Below, piece by piece: positions 28,001-43,000 of a stretch of DNA of 64,000 nt. The DNA lies in assembly GCA_018697195.1 (NCBI GenBank), contig CM031864.1, positions 15,381,286 to 15,445,285 of the forward strand, in the 5' to 3' direction. Made by a program: the position numbers and the translations under genes. Positions within the stretch are counted from its first letter, which is position 1. Every line of letters starts with the position of its first letter. Below the pieces are notes generated by a model. It was not told where the DNA came from and did not search any database. It was given only the letters and a program-made list of their open reading frames with translations. The DNA comes from Certhia americana. Taxonomy: Eukaryota; Chordata; Aves; Passeriformes; Certhiidae.

Positions 28001-31000
28001 ATTGTACATAGTAAACAGAGACACTGAGTTAAAACAGTCAGATCAGCACTTTCAAGTTGTCATACCAATAAAACAAAGCTCTACAGAAATTTCATATTTT
28101 GGCGGTTCATTTTCAGATGCATGACAAAGCAGCACAGTGTCAGCTGATGAAGAATACACTCCATAAAGTGTTCACTGAGTATATCCAGTGGTTTGTGAGC
28201 AGCAGGCATTCAGGCATGTGATGGACCCTGGCTCTGCAGAAACATACCCAGAAGAGAATTTGGCTTGACACTGCAGGACTTCTGCACTGAAAAAATCACT
28301 TGGCAGCCAACCCCTGTCCGGCCACCCAGAGTGATAGAGCGAGACCTCTGTCCCTCCCTCTGCCCGCTCCGGCCACCAGCACTGCAGGTCTCAAATGGAC
28401 CCTAGCTAGAGGTGGGTGGCTTATTTCAACTCTGACCTGGTGTACCTTGGCTGCACAGCTGCAGAGGAAAGATTTAGGAAGCAATTCACTGGTGATCTGC
28501 ATTCAAAACCACAAAACCCTGTGAGGATTGTCAGAGTCCGCCTGTCCTGCTCCCACCACTGTGAGAGATACAGACTTCAGCTGCTGTAGTGCCAGAGTTA
28601 CAGCAGTTTACATGGGAAGAAAATCAGGGACAGGCTACTTATTCTTTACACTGGAAAGGAAACACTCAAATGTGTAACTGGAAAGACTAAAGGATCCCCA
28701 GTTTCACATGTACCCCAAAAAAATGGGGACAGGGAATATTTCTAAATCCCACTGTCTTAGTGTTGCACAAAAGAAGAGAGAAATAGCTGGAAGTAGAGTC
28801 TGAAAGGTTCTGCCACTGGGCAGACACAGCCTTGTTCACAGCAAAGTCCAACAAATCCCAACATAGGTTTGGCTTTGGAGTTTATAGAAATAAAATCTTT
28901 CATAAAAGGCATATGGTATGCATTGTCACATCTATACTAAATTCAAAATACTCTCCTTGAAAAACACTAATTCATCACATTCTTCTATTTCCAGAAACAT
29001 CAAGGGATCATTTTGTATAGGATATAATGTGTGTTTTCGACATGGGGTCACAGGAAGTCTGACCATTCAGATAATGAAATAGGAAGAAGGAAAGCAGCCC
29101 CGTCTGACCTGCTAGCTGTCTGGCTTTGGAAGAGACATGATCAGACACATGACAATAGGCTTTTCTTGTGGAAAAATCTACATTATTTGCTCATATTTCA
29201 TATAGTCGGTTGTGTCTAAACTTCTGACAACTAGATTATTTTTATAACACAACATAACAGGAAGGCTTCTTAATTTAAATTCCTTTCAAGATAGAACTTC
29301 CAGTATCTTTAATTTGTCCAAAATCCCAGTATGCTGCTACGCTACATTGCTTCTGTTTCTATTTTGCCATATGGTGACCATATTTTTATGAAGTAAAAGG
29401 TGGAAAAACTTCTTAGTTTATTTGGACCTGTCTCGTGTGACTGAAGTTAAGAGAAACACTGATTTGTAGTTTTAAACCAGCCATTCTGCAGACAATTATT
29501 CAAAAAAAAGTACCTGGACAGCAAAGTTTTAATTATCTAACATCATGCACTTTATTTGTCTTCTAATGATGAAGTAATTCTGCACTCCTGAGCAAGGGGA
29601 AATGCTGAGCTTTTCAGACAGAAAGATTCCCATCCATATCTGCCCTGAGGGTACCCAGTCCAGAACGATCTTTTCTCCAGACACAAAAGAGTAGCATGTG
29701 TGTGTTGGAATAAAGAACTATGAAGGATTACCAGCAGAGGCAGCAGGACACAGGCCTCAAGACCAGCAGTTTGGAATTAACCTGCCTCAGGTCCCCTTGC
29801 TGTGCAGAGACCATGCATGGGTCTCCTCTTTTGTTAACAATGAAGAGGCTCAAAAAATCTAAAATCCTGAGCCACTGGGGTGGCAGCTGTGGACAACATG
29901 CACAGGCTGTGTGTCTTCTGCACACCCTCTGACTAAACCAGAGAGGCTTATTCTGACAAGACCACCGTGTGTTGCTACAATGCTATTTCCAGTGAGTTTT
30001 CTCTCAGCACGGGCTTTTGCCTAATAAGAAAGGTAGGAACACAGAGCCTTGGTTTGAGGAGATATGCTCATGAAAAAAGATCATTGTTAATACATATCTT
30101 CCTTTTTTTTTTTTTAAAAAAGGAAAAACCCCAAACAAAGAAACCCTACCACAAACCAAACAACCTCCAAAATACATTCATTGCAGGAGGCTGATTAGAA
30201 AGTACAATCCATGATTTCTGCATTCATCTCTCCAGCAAATACATGTGTCTGTGTATAAACATTTCTTCCTGGCACAGAACACAGCATTTTTCCTTAAAGT
30301 CTGTGGCATAAATGCAAAAAACCACCAAAATGGGACAATTTGGAGACTGACAGTTTCTGTGTAGACTTCCATAACACTCAGGAGCTCTTAGGAAACTTCA
30401 CTTCTAGATTCAACTGCTAGACAACACTTCCCGGGTAATTGGTGGTTGTTCTTTGTATTTCTTGTAAGTGATAAATATGTAACCAGGCTTGGAAAAGGGA
30501 AAATCCCATTTGTAAACATGTTTTACCATTTACAAATGGAAGCATGCCTGAGAAATCAGGAGTCTCATTCCAAGTGTACCCCACAACAACAGGATTCAAG
30601 AGACAGAAAATCCTAATCACATAAGCAAACGAAGAACTACTTTGCATTCAAAGATCCTGTACATTAATATTTTGCAAAAAAAATTATGAGCTAGAATCTT
30701 TTGCACTTTATGGAGGAGAATTAATAAAATATGACTCTATAAAAAGATTTTCCTAATTCAACTAAGAAAACAGTCTTATATGAAGAAAACCCATTTACCT
30801 CTTATTTTCATAATTTAGAACTGCCATTCAATTTACTGCTATCAATTTCTTACCTCAGGTCCCTGAGGACCCAACAGTCCACGGGGTCCAGGTTCTCCAA
30901 TTTTCCCCTTGAAAAAAATCCAAACAGTTAAGATTTCTGATGATAATTTATTTTTAACAAAGATGGTTATGAGGATTTAAAAAATATTTATCAACAAAAA

Positions 31001-34000
31001 GGCCAACAGAAATGTTGAGATGACTTTTTCACTAAATAGGAAATTTTATACCTGCCTCTCCCTTTGGACACTAATAAAACTAGTTCTTCATATCTCTTTG
31101 AAGTAGCAACCAAAAAAAATCAAATTAGCTGAGGACAGAGAAAACAGGGAGTTTTGGGAGGAACCATATTAAAACCCCCTTTAAATATATAGCTGATTTC
31201 ACAATAAAAACTACATATTATTTAAATCTCCAGAAAGTAACTGTTACAGATATTGGTTTCACACTTATATATTTTAAGTAGCCAAAGAAATGGCAGTTCT
31301 GTGATTAATATCAATAAAATTAGGTCCACATGTAATGGACATTACATTAATTTAATTTTATTTAGTTAATTTATTAATTAATTTAATTTTAATTAATGAC
31401 AAATTTCAAACCATCTAAAAATGAGCCAAAATATTTCTCTAAATTGTATCTGTTCTTCCACATTTTCACAAGCCTTCTCCCTCCACAACAAGATGCCACT
31501 TGAGCAAAATTAAGGTCTGACCAGGGAAATGATTCTCTAATTTTTAACATGAATGACTTCATTATAAATTTTTTCTACAAAGTTGAATTTCTATTACTTG
31601 TGGGACTGAGGTCTCATAGTTTAATTTAACATGAGTCACAAGGTTAGTCACATTCAGCTTAAAATCCACAACTCTTTCAGGAATAGGATGATGCACATGC
31701 TTATCTTAAAATGAAAATTCTTGTGCCTTTAAAAACAAAAAACATTTTTTTCCATCTAAGCTTAAGCAAAATTGTAAAAGTTTATTGTAGGTTTAGTGTT
31801 TATACTATAAATTCTATGGGACAAGGAAGGTGTTTGTTATTGAATTTAAGGGCCTGTGACATCCATGAGGTCTAAGTAGGTTTACCAGTTATTGGCTTGA
31901 TTGTACATAAGAAAATTGACACTGGAGTGAGTATTGGCTGCTTTTAATTATATATTGCAAAGAGACAGATATTAGCACTAAAAAGAGGTGAGGAAAAGCC
32001 AGGTAACCCTGTGCAGTATGCCTTCTCTGCTTCAACATTTAAAAACCCAGCAGAACTGTCAGCAGTGCACAGATGCCTTTAAAGTTGCTAAAAATCAGTA
32101 AATATAGGAATTCATGGCTACTCCTACCCCTGTGAGAAATGACTGACCATTATTAGTGAGATCTCACACATTCCCTCCAAATCCAACTAGTCTAAATGGT
32201 CATCTGGAAGTTCCCAAAGCTCTCAGTGGATTTGTTTCAAATATTACCTACATGTCCACTCCCCCACACAGTGGCTGTCACAGAATATCTAATAACCTAA
32301 GCACTCTATTAAACTTTGATACATATACTGATTGTTGTAATAAAGTCTCACATTTTAGGATCTGATTCGCTCATTAACACCAGTCACTAGAAATAAAAGC
32401 AGCTTAAACCTTATTCTTTGTTCATTTTGAATTAGGTCACTTCTAGGGGATTATATGCACTGTGAACATAATCACACAGAAGTGTCAAATATCAATAGTA
32501 CTGTAGCATATCAAGTATCAACAACATACAGTGATATACTGTGAGCAAAATTTGATGTGTAAACTTACTGGGGGTCCTGGTTTTCCTCTGATCCCTGGGG
32601 GTCCCGGTAAGCCAAGAGCACCCTGAAAAAAGAAAGGTATTAAATACACATGAAAATGAATTGTGTTATGTTGGAAGCAATAAATTGCTATATTTTGACA
32701 CCTGAAATAGGCTTCAAAAGAATTCTGCAGATTGAAAACTATCTTCTAACATTCAGCTTTCATCAAAAGAGTTCTCACAGGATGTGCTATTTCAGTGACT
32801 TCTGATGTACTAGCCAAACAGGAAAGAAGATCCTTATTTATCTCAGTTTGATGATGTGAAGGAGCATGCCAGACCATGTGCTGCTGCTAACCACAGTAGG
32901 TCCAGGTGAGCTGCAGATGAACCTCAAGGGTCAAGGGAAAAATACCTTTTACAACAATTCTTTAGGATGATTCAGAACATACCATAATCCTTGTTTGATG
33001 CATCTCTATAGACACAGCTACCAGAATTCTGCCTGTGACTTTTATGTGTCTTTGTTCACACTTTCCATAACTGAGTTTCAATTAGCACAGAATTTCTTAA
33101 AAATATGTCAATTCAGTGATATCCAGAAAGTTTTATTACTGCATTCTACTTTTATGCAACCAACCTGCTGCACTTTAAAAGACTCATATGCCTGATGAAG
33201 TTGCTGAAATTGGATAAGTTTATAAAACAATGCAATTATGACTTACCTTGTCTCCTGGGTACCCCTGATCTCCTGGCTCTCCTGCAAGGCCATGTTCACC
33301 CTAAACAACATACAATTTTATACAGACATATATATGTGGCTTAAAATGGAGTCGTTTTCAGAAATAGAATATGAGAAAGATTAATTCATTATTCACTATT
33401 TAAAATTAACATAGATTTTTGACAATGCAAGGTATTGCACTGAAATACCTCTTCCAGGAAAAACTATAGACATAGACCTAGATATTATTATGTTCAGTAG
33501 TTAGTTCTCTGTCCAGAAAAAAAGCTTTACTAAAGTACCAGACCATAAATCTGACATAATTTTTAAAAATAGAAGACAAAAAAAATCCAAAGGAAAAAGT
33601 GAAGGCCTTGCCAAGTACATTACACTCAAGTTTTAATGACGGGAGCCTGAAAGAACTATATATCTCCAAGATAATGAAAATATTTAAATCACCTTATCAC
33701 CTTTCATTCCAGGCTGTCCCACACTCCCTGGGAAACCCTGTTAAAATAAAGTAGACATAAATCCAATGCTTGACTACAATTTGGAAAGCAGCATAGGCAC
33801 CTGGCTGTGGGATAATTAAATACCTTACCGTGGGCCCTGGAATTCCTGATGGTCCACTTGGTCCTGCTGGCCCAATGTCTCCCTATCAAACAGCAAGAAA
33901 GGTGACTGCATTGGGTGAAATGGAGTAACTTAAAGACTCTTAAGAGAATGTGGCATTTTTCTGCACCACAGAGAGAAACCAAAATATTTTTTAGGTTAAT

Positions 34001-37000
34001 ATCTTAGGGGAAAAAAAAGGTGTCAGTATTGTAAGTCCTCCACATTTGCAGTTCCCAACATCATCAGCAGAAACATGAGAAACAAAACTTGCCTGTTCTC
34101 CTGTGGATTACAAATTCAAGAGGAGACTACATTGCATAATGCAGAAGTGCATTAAACAATGCAAATTAGGTATATCTTTTGTACTGCAGGTACAAAAAAA
34201 TGGCCAGATTAAGTGGCCATTGATGCTGTCCTTAGGGTTAAGTAACAGCACTTCTCTGTAAGCATCAAATATGGCTTGAAGAAATTATCCTATGATGAAT
34301 AGGGTCAAAAAAAGTGGCATTTTAAATGGTCCTTTCACTCAATTTCTCATCTATCAGTGACGTCTATAAGTAAAAAGACAAAAAAATTTAAAAAAGAAAA
34401 AGAGATGTGACTCCAAATACCAATTGTGCAGCATCAAACCCATGTTCCGATGGGCATGCTAACTTTTTCTGTACCTTCAGAGTCCTTGCTACAACTCTCC
34501 TTTCTGGGATTTATTTTATGACAGGTAAAAAAAAGTGAATCACAAAACTTAAGAATCTTTAAAGATCAGCACAGCAACAGCAATAATAATAATGAAAAAA
34601 CATGAGCTAAATATAAGACCTGACGCAGAATAATTAAAACTATATAACAAAGTGAGAAGTCTATCTACTTTCTGCCTATTCAGCCTTGGGGGAAAAAACC
34701 CAAAAGGGAAATGTATCTCTATGGCTATGCAAGAATTTAACAACACATATGCATAAAAAAATCTTTTGCCACTTGCTGAGTGTGATGTGGAAAAGATGAG
34801 ATGGACATCTACACAATCTCAGTTGAGCACGCATTCATTATTCTCTGGTGACTTTCAGCAATGTTAGCAACCACATTCTTTTGAAGCCACCATAAGACCT
34901 ATGGCTCAGTGAAGAAAAAGCAAGACCAATCACTCAGTGTCTTAATGGTGTTTGGTAGAGCTCCCAAGAAAATTGCCACTCTACATTGCTTTAGCTTTCC
35001 ATGACTGCTTAAATGATATATTCTGTCATGCTAGCTGATCAAGTAAATTGTTTATGTTGCTGTCTCTGAATTGTGCTCCATATTCTAGTTCAGCAAGGCA
35101 TTTCTGTATTAATAATGCTGACTGTTGAAATGCACAATAAGCTATGGTAACAACAGCATTGATTGGAAAATCACAGAGGGATACTGATCTGGGAAATTTA
35201 GCTTACAACAGGAAATTTAGCAACAGGAAGAAATTCCAAAACAGCTTTACAACATTCAGGTTCATTAAACACCTGTCACAGTTCTCCAGATACATTGAGT
35301 GACTTCATTAACGGCAAAGAACTGGAACTACACAAAAATAAAACTGAAAAAGTGTTGAATTAGTTAGTCTGTCAGTTTTTTTAATCATTCTCCACCTACA
35401 ACAGCCTTGCTATATGTTAACACACACTTATCACTTTGGATAAAACTTGCTGATCAATAAAACATGCAGCTACATAAAGTGTACCTTTTCCAACATCTCT
35501 ATGGGACAAGTGAAACTAAAACCAAACCGCTTTTTCCAGGCAAAAAGATAAAATACCAGAAAAGGAAAACTAATGTTTTCCTAGTATTAAGTTGTTTTTT
35601 TTAAAGGAAAAAAAAATTAAATTAAAAAGAAAAATTAATTTGGGTATCTAGCAGTAAATTTTCTGAAGCTCTTCATTTTATTAAAACTCATGGCCTTGCT
35701 AGGTCTTGAAAGACTGACTGTTCAGCCAGCCAAAACTCTGAACTTGGCAACAGCTTTGTATATTCAAAAAAAAAAAAGTCATGGATGGAAGGAATGACTG
35801 GACTCAGCTTGCTGATGCTGCTCATTTTGCCATTGTTCTCATGAACAAAGACAAAAATATAACTCACTCTTGACACTGCACACAGCTGGGCTAGACAAGC
35901 TACTTGAATTAACGTTCATGCTTTCTGCCAGAAAAATATATTTAATCTCATGCTCAATATAGCATCTTGTAGTAGTGTAATGTGTTACAGTTGACTAAGT
36001 ATTTTAAAGCAAACATTGAGGACTGTAGCTCTTTACTCAGTTTTTGGATGAACATTAGCATCTGCCTGGACAAGAGAAAGCTGAGGCCAGGGAGCACAGC
36101 CCCATTTGGAGAGCAGGTGTGCCAAGGAACACGGCTGCACCACACTGGCTGTACCTGGGCATGCTGAGGTCACCTGAAACTCCCCCAGGGTCTTGGGGAA
36201 ACTCTGCTACAGATTAAAGAGAGCAATAGTCCCTTGTAAAGAAACTCTGGAACAAAGCACAACTCTTCCAATTCTCTGCCTGTGAAAGAGGAAACCAGAC
36301 TAACCAATGTGATGTTGCTGGAACCATGTGAAAGAGTCCGACATAAACAAGAGGCAGTCACTCAAATGGAGCTCACACTAAACAATTGTTAATTTCATGC
36401 TGTTCAAAATCTAAGCAGGCCACCAACTTTTTTTTTTTTTTTTTTTTTTTTTCCCAAGAAATAGCCTCATTATGGTTACAAGTGGCAAAAGTTTTGGACT
36501 GGTTATTAGAAACTATTCTCTATTTCACAAACAACTGTTGTCACTCAATCTCTCTGTAAGCAACTGCAACTCAGCAAGAAGGCACATGCAGCTTTGATCC
36601 TGTAAACACTTATTCTTATGAACTTTAGGTATAAGTTTTAGTCAAAATAATCAGAAACAGTATCTTTTTGGAAGTGACATACAGTAGGCCTAATTAAAAA
36701 CCTCAGGTACATTTGTACAATTATCAAAGTCTTTGAGATTACATTTCAAAGACAGTCAAGTAAGAGAGAAAATCAAACCACAATTCTAAGCAAATTCTCA
36801 AGAGTTCAAGCCTCATGAGTGCATCAGTTGGCCTGACTATGGGAACTGAAAAGAACACAGAAAATCATGTTTGCATGATGAAGGCTGGAAGCTACAGAGG
36901 TTTTTTGACCAAGCTTTTGTTTTCACAGCAGCAATGCCGTAACAACCCTAATCAGGCAGCAAGGGACGACTACTAACAGGATTTTTTTTTTTTTGTTATG

Positions 37001-40000
37001 AACCTATAATTAGAAAGAGTAACAATTGAGCTCAACTGTTGTGCTTCAAAGGAAAAGTAAGATGACCATCAGTGCAAAGTACAAACTTATCAAGAATGTT
37101 TCAGATCTGCAGATATCAAAAAAAAACCACAAAGCAAACGCTGGAGACAATCATGGCTTTCTTAATTCAAGTGCAAACACTTGTTGTTTCTCCCTTGTTA
37201 AGATAGTGGCTGGGTAGCCAGACAAGACTGAGACAACATTAAGAATCAGAGGTCCTCTAGGAGTAAATACATGAATTTAAAAAAACAGGGGAGTGAGACT
37301 ACTCAGAATGAAAGTCTTTCCCACCTTCTGTAGGACTCACAGAGCTTCTCTGGCACACTTCATAGATACAACTAGTGTGTGCAACTCCACAGTGAGCATC
37401 ACAGCCATATTCTATATATATTTTAAAAATTAATACAATATTGTAATCATGATAAAGTAATTCTTTTAGAAATTAATTCTGCTTTGAATTTGGTAGCCAT
37501 ATTCAGGAACCAAAGAGGACTGTTGTCATTAAAATGTCTGAGACCATTGCACCCTTCACACTGGCTTTAGTGCTATAAACTAGCAAACTTGGTCATTTCA
37601 AAAAAAACCCCTCAAACACACTGGATCAGAAACAAACACACAAATCCACACCAAATATAGAAACACTCCCTGCTGCCAACATGATAGCAGTTTTGTAGAG
37701 CAATATTATTTAAAATCATGGCTATCTAAAACAAAAGCTGTTTAAATCCTAGAATTTTCATAATAGTTTTTATTATTTCACAAACACACAAGACAAGTGC
37801 TCTAATGCAGCCGTATCAAAGTAAGTAACAAAAGTATACTCACTCTTAGTCCTGGAAATCCAGGAGGACCAACACCACCAACAACTCCCTTTAAAGAAAG
37901 TAAATCTTATATTATATGAATTTTACCATTTAAAAAAGAAATCCCAATGATGAGATAAAAGTGATCTACAAAACAATTCAGTTTTGATTTTCACAGTTTC
38001 CAAAGAGTGACAGCTTATCACTGCATAGAGAAACATGCTTAGTAAAATTCCTGAATAATGGAATTAGACCACCAGATATTTGCATCATGGGAACATTTCT
38101 GCTCTTAATGTAGGAATATGAGATTTTTTTTTTCACCATGATACTTAAAGTGGAAGGAAGAAAAAACATTTTTTGAGGGTAAAAACCAAATTAAGATTCC
38201 TTTGAAAAATAAATAAGAACACTATCTCAGTTCAGAGAAAGATCTCTGCAAATTAAAGGTACACTCTATGAAAAAATATTTCTTGATACAAACCATGGTA
38301 TTTATACTTCATACAGAACTTGAAAATTCAGTAGTACTCCACTACTGCCTCTGCCACAGTTTAACTCAGAAGAGGCTAAAACACTGTTGAAAATAGTTGC
38401 TAAGTCTTTTCACAGTCTATGTGAAACAGGTATTGTAGCCCTCCAGGTCACCATGCCTCATGCCAGCTGTCCCAACACCTGGGACCTGCTACTCAGTGGA
38501 TAACATACACAGGGTCCACTGCAGCCTGTTGGCACCCACAGGGAAGGGGAAGTTTTATGCAAGCAAACCTAAGCCCATTGTGAAAATGTCCAACTGGGTA
38601 TGGCTGTTGGCCATGACACACAGGACACCTTCGTGCTCTCCCCCTCCTCACATGCCTACACTTTCTCCAACCTGCTCTAAACTATCCACAGGGGAAGCTG
38701 AATGCTCAAGCAACATCCTCCAAGGCAGACTGACATCCTCAGAGAATTGAGAGGGTGTTGTGGAAATGAAGGATGGCATTAGTCAGTTAAGCAGAAGAAA
38801 TTATGCATGGAGACAAATGTCATTAGTGTCAAGTCAGCACATGGGAAGAAATGTCTTCGAGTTCCTGCTGCCACAGGCCTCCCAGGCAGCCCCTGGTCTC
38901 CAGTGCCAGCTCACAGAAAGGCTCTGTAAATATGCCATTAGCATTGCAGACCCCTGCAGCTGCAGTACTGGCCCCTTGCCTGAACAAGCCCTGCAGGGTG
39001 AGCTTTGGGGGAGGAGGGGAGAGGGATTGCTGCCTGTCAAAGAAGGCAGTAAGATCAGCAGCTGTCTTGGCAGATGAGATGGAACTTGTTTGCAAATGCT
39101 TGCAGTAAAACAGGCTTCTTTGTAACGTGCAAGTCTGTAATTTCAGATCCAGGCTTTCTGAGCTTGTTTCTATTAAAGTACTGTTCTGCAGATCTGGTGG
39201 AAAGACAATATCTGCTTTATCAGGAACGGAGGGAGACTTGGGAGTATGAGGAGGGAAAGGCAGAACTCACCTTTTAATGTAATTTGCAAAGCAGTTGGTG
39301 ACACTAAACCCCTCAGTGGGTTTTCAAGATGAAAACCATACTTGATATCACCTGACATTCCAACATGGGAAGCTTTGCCTTAGGGACCAGAAACGCATAA
39401 TTTTTTCCTGTGCTCCAAAGTGTTGACACCAAACATTGGTAACCCACCAACAAAATTCATGTAAGCTTTCTAAAACAAGTTTCTAAGATGGCTGTCAAGG
39501 CAGACGTTCAAAAATTAGAGAAACTCTGTCTAGTTGGTGACTCTGTTCCATATCAGAAAAATCTTTCGATGCAAACTGATAGCAGTTTCCAAAGGGGCAT
39601 CCAGCAACACAAGATGATTTAAATCAGCTGCGCTTTTACCCAGCACTTATTGCTGTTCTCTTATCTTGGCCAAAGTCTTTCACCTTGGTTTCTGACACCA
39701 AAGGAAACCTGAGTTTGGAGTCTGCAGCCAGTTTCCCTTCAAAATGAACAAGACAGCAGAGCTCCTTTGAGGGCAGCGGTGAAGTGAGGTGACAGTGCCA
39801 CAGGCTGAACACACACTGCCCAGGACAAAGCTGCTATCACACTGATTACAGTGCACTACAGGACATGCCAGCATCATTGTGCTCAGTACCAGTTCAAAAG
39901 ATGAAACCACCTATCAAATGCTCAAGCACACAAAAGCTGGGGTTTTACATGCAGGCAGAATCCTGTTTTGTTAAAGTGATCATAGAATAATGGTTTAAAT

Positions 40001-43000
40001 AAACAACACAAAGTCATATCTAATGCAAGAATTTTTGAAGACAGAACATTCATCAGCAATGCAATGAGGATAGTAAGAGATCTGATTCTCAAGGTAGTCA
40101 GCACATGCAGCAGTGGAAAATGTGTTCTCCTGGCAGATTTCTGAATATTTTCTTCCTCTTTTTTATCCTTATTATAGTAATTTCCTAGCAATTTCTAAGG
40201 AAAAGTTAACAGTCCAAAACTTTCCTGTGGACTTCAAGACATGTATTTTGAAGCAAAAGTCTCCTTTAACTTTGGCAGGGAGTTAATATTGAGTTTTACA
40301 AATTTGATCATGTTAATCAACCCACAATTCAGTACTTACAGGACTTCCATCTGGACCAGGGGGACCTCTATTTCCAAAGTCACCTGGAAAACCCTAAAGC
40401 AGAATAGAAAATACCTGTTCTTCATTATTCAAGACATGAAAGGTGGTCTGAACACTGAATCCCTATAGGTTTGGGGAATTAAGACATCATAAATTGATTC
40501 AGGGAGCATCATGGAGGAATGGGAAAAACAGAAAGTTTCAGCTACACGGTTCAAATGAACAGAATAATGACATTTGTTTGTCTCCTAAAGTCATAAACCC
40601 AAAATTAGACAACTATACAGAATGGAAACATATGGAAAAAGCAGACAACTGAAGTAAAGAGCAATATTAAACAAATATTATTTGAACTGTTTTCTTGGAG
40701 CCTGGTCTCCTATTTCTTATTTTTAACTCGATTTTGGTTTTCCTGTTAGCTTCAACATTCACTAAAACATGTGTCCTTCTTTCCTTAACTCATCCCCAAA
40801 TATTAATAGTTGGCATCTCAGTATGAGATCTCATATTCACCAGAAATCAAAATTTTCATCTTTCTAACCGATGTGAAAACTTGCCTTAGTCTGCATCTAG
40901 ACACTGAAACAATCACTCAAGACATAGTAAAGCCTCATGTATTTTATGAGAGTTCTGACTTCAGAGACTAGATTATCAGAACAGGAAAGAAATCTGATTT
41001 GCCAACTCAAGCATCGAAGCTTAAAACAGAATTTCCATTTCTTGCTTCAGAAAGAAAATGGAATGGAATTCCACCGCTTCACTGGCTCTAATCTTCCTTC
41101 CTTCCTATTAGGGTTGTGAAAATTGCTTTGCTTCTTTCAGATGTCATCCACTGCAGAAACAGTAAGTTGCTGGGGAAAAGTGATTTGACTTCTTGTTTGG
41201 GTTTTTTTGGGGGGAGGGTGGAGTGGGTGTGGGAGGGTGGTGTGAGGGGTTTTTAAATTAATTTTTATGAGTTTAATATTGCTAGGCAGATCTCACTGTT
41301 TTTCTGGAAGAGCCACAAGTAACTAATATTTTCAAGATTGCTATGTATTCACTGTATGAAATTTGGAGAAGGGAGGTAGTGCAGATCTACTAAGAAGTCA
41401 AAATCATTTTTTAACCACAGTGCAAGATCTATGTAAGAGTTTACCAGAAAATTTGCAAAACACTAAGCTGGAAAGGGATTCTACCTGGAAAAATCCAAGC
41501 TATGGCACTCAGACCAAAGAGACTTTCCTTGGAATTTAAAAAAATATCACACGGTATTGTTAAAGTACTGAGATAACAGAGAGATGCACTGATCACAAGA
41601 AATCAGCCACAAAAAGCCTCAGCATTAGTAACCCATTTCCATGGGAAAAAGGAGCAAATTCCATCCTCACAATAATTTTTATGTGAAATGCTCTTCTTTG
41701 TCTTTTCAGTGTTTCAATATCTTTTTACCTCTCCATGTGTATCAGGAACAGTACTTTGAGGCATTAACCTTTGACCTCTGTAAGACTGTGTTCGAACCTG
41801 CTGCAGGTCAAAGGTACAATTCATTTGGCCTTTTTAAGCTACTTTGTTTGGAGGCCATGCACACAGCTGTCCAGCTCAGGACTTTCCACAGCAGTGTCTT
41901 TCCTTAATGCAGTGGGGGATATATATCATCATACAATAGTACTTGAACAGTAGCCAAAGGAAGACAATATAAAACTGTATCAAGGAGATGGAAAAATCAT
42001 AGCACAAATTGAAGTATTTCAAGCACTGTTTAAGCCATATTTGGCTTTAATAACAAGCCAAACTTATAAAAATGAAGGCAACATTTTACACATATATATA
42101 CATGCACGAACACTGCCAAAATATGTTGAAACAACTAAATAACCATTAGTTAACATGCATGAGAATATGAAGTAATCTGAAACAGCCTTCTGTAGCAACT
42201 TTTAGGTTGATTTTAGGCGGAGATTTTTTCTGCTTTCTCCTGTTAATTCAGAAAAGCTAAACACAGAAATGCCTCTCACAACAGTGAATTTTTTTGTTCA
42301 GCATCTGACCACAGAACTGACAAATAAGAATGTATAGCCATAAGATCTGACAATACAGGTCTTCATATTTTTGTCACCTCATTATTTAAGAAGTAGAGGT
42401 TCTAAGGTAATGGTCAATAAAGCAGATTTAATTGATTCTCAAGGTTGTACACCATTGGTCATTTTTTTTTCACAGCTCTGAAAATGTGGTGTAAATTTTT
42501 ACAGATGCAAAATTGATATTTGAGAGTGTCTACGTTGTTAAAAGCTACCAACTAAGAGGCCAAAGCCAAAGATTAATTTATGACCCTTTCCTAAACAGCA
42601 TATTTTGGTTGTGCTGCCTACCATTGGCAGACGTTGGAAGAGGCAGAATTGTCATAACACACATGTATGTTTTTTTGAAGCTCACAAATGAGGTCTCAAA
42701 GGGGAAATGAAGGATGCAATGGGACAGTTTTACCAACCAGAATCACAAATGATACAGCACAATCTCAGCACAGCAAGAGTTACAAAAGTGACAGATCACC
42801 CACAGTCAACATAATCACATTCTCAACAGCATGTGTCTTTGAACTGATACTGAAAAATCTATCTTAGAAGAAAAATGAAAGGAAAATGACCAGTCACAGA
42901 AGTATAAAACTGGAAGTAATATAATACTACTACGGTGTAACAACTGTTTTATTAAATCAATATTATCACTTAACATTATTATTAAGCACACAAAGGATGA

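Noticed and set aside
38829..39108. Several overlapping open frames on both strands
   Set aside because: They come from a GC-richer patch with few stop codons. None has a recognisable product, and no collagen exon is missing between h10 and h11.
39978..40010. CR1-like 'tcatagaataatggttt' motif
   Set aside because: The similarity ends after about 15 bases, which is too little to call an element.
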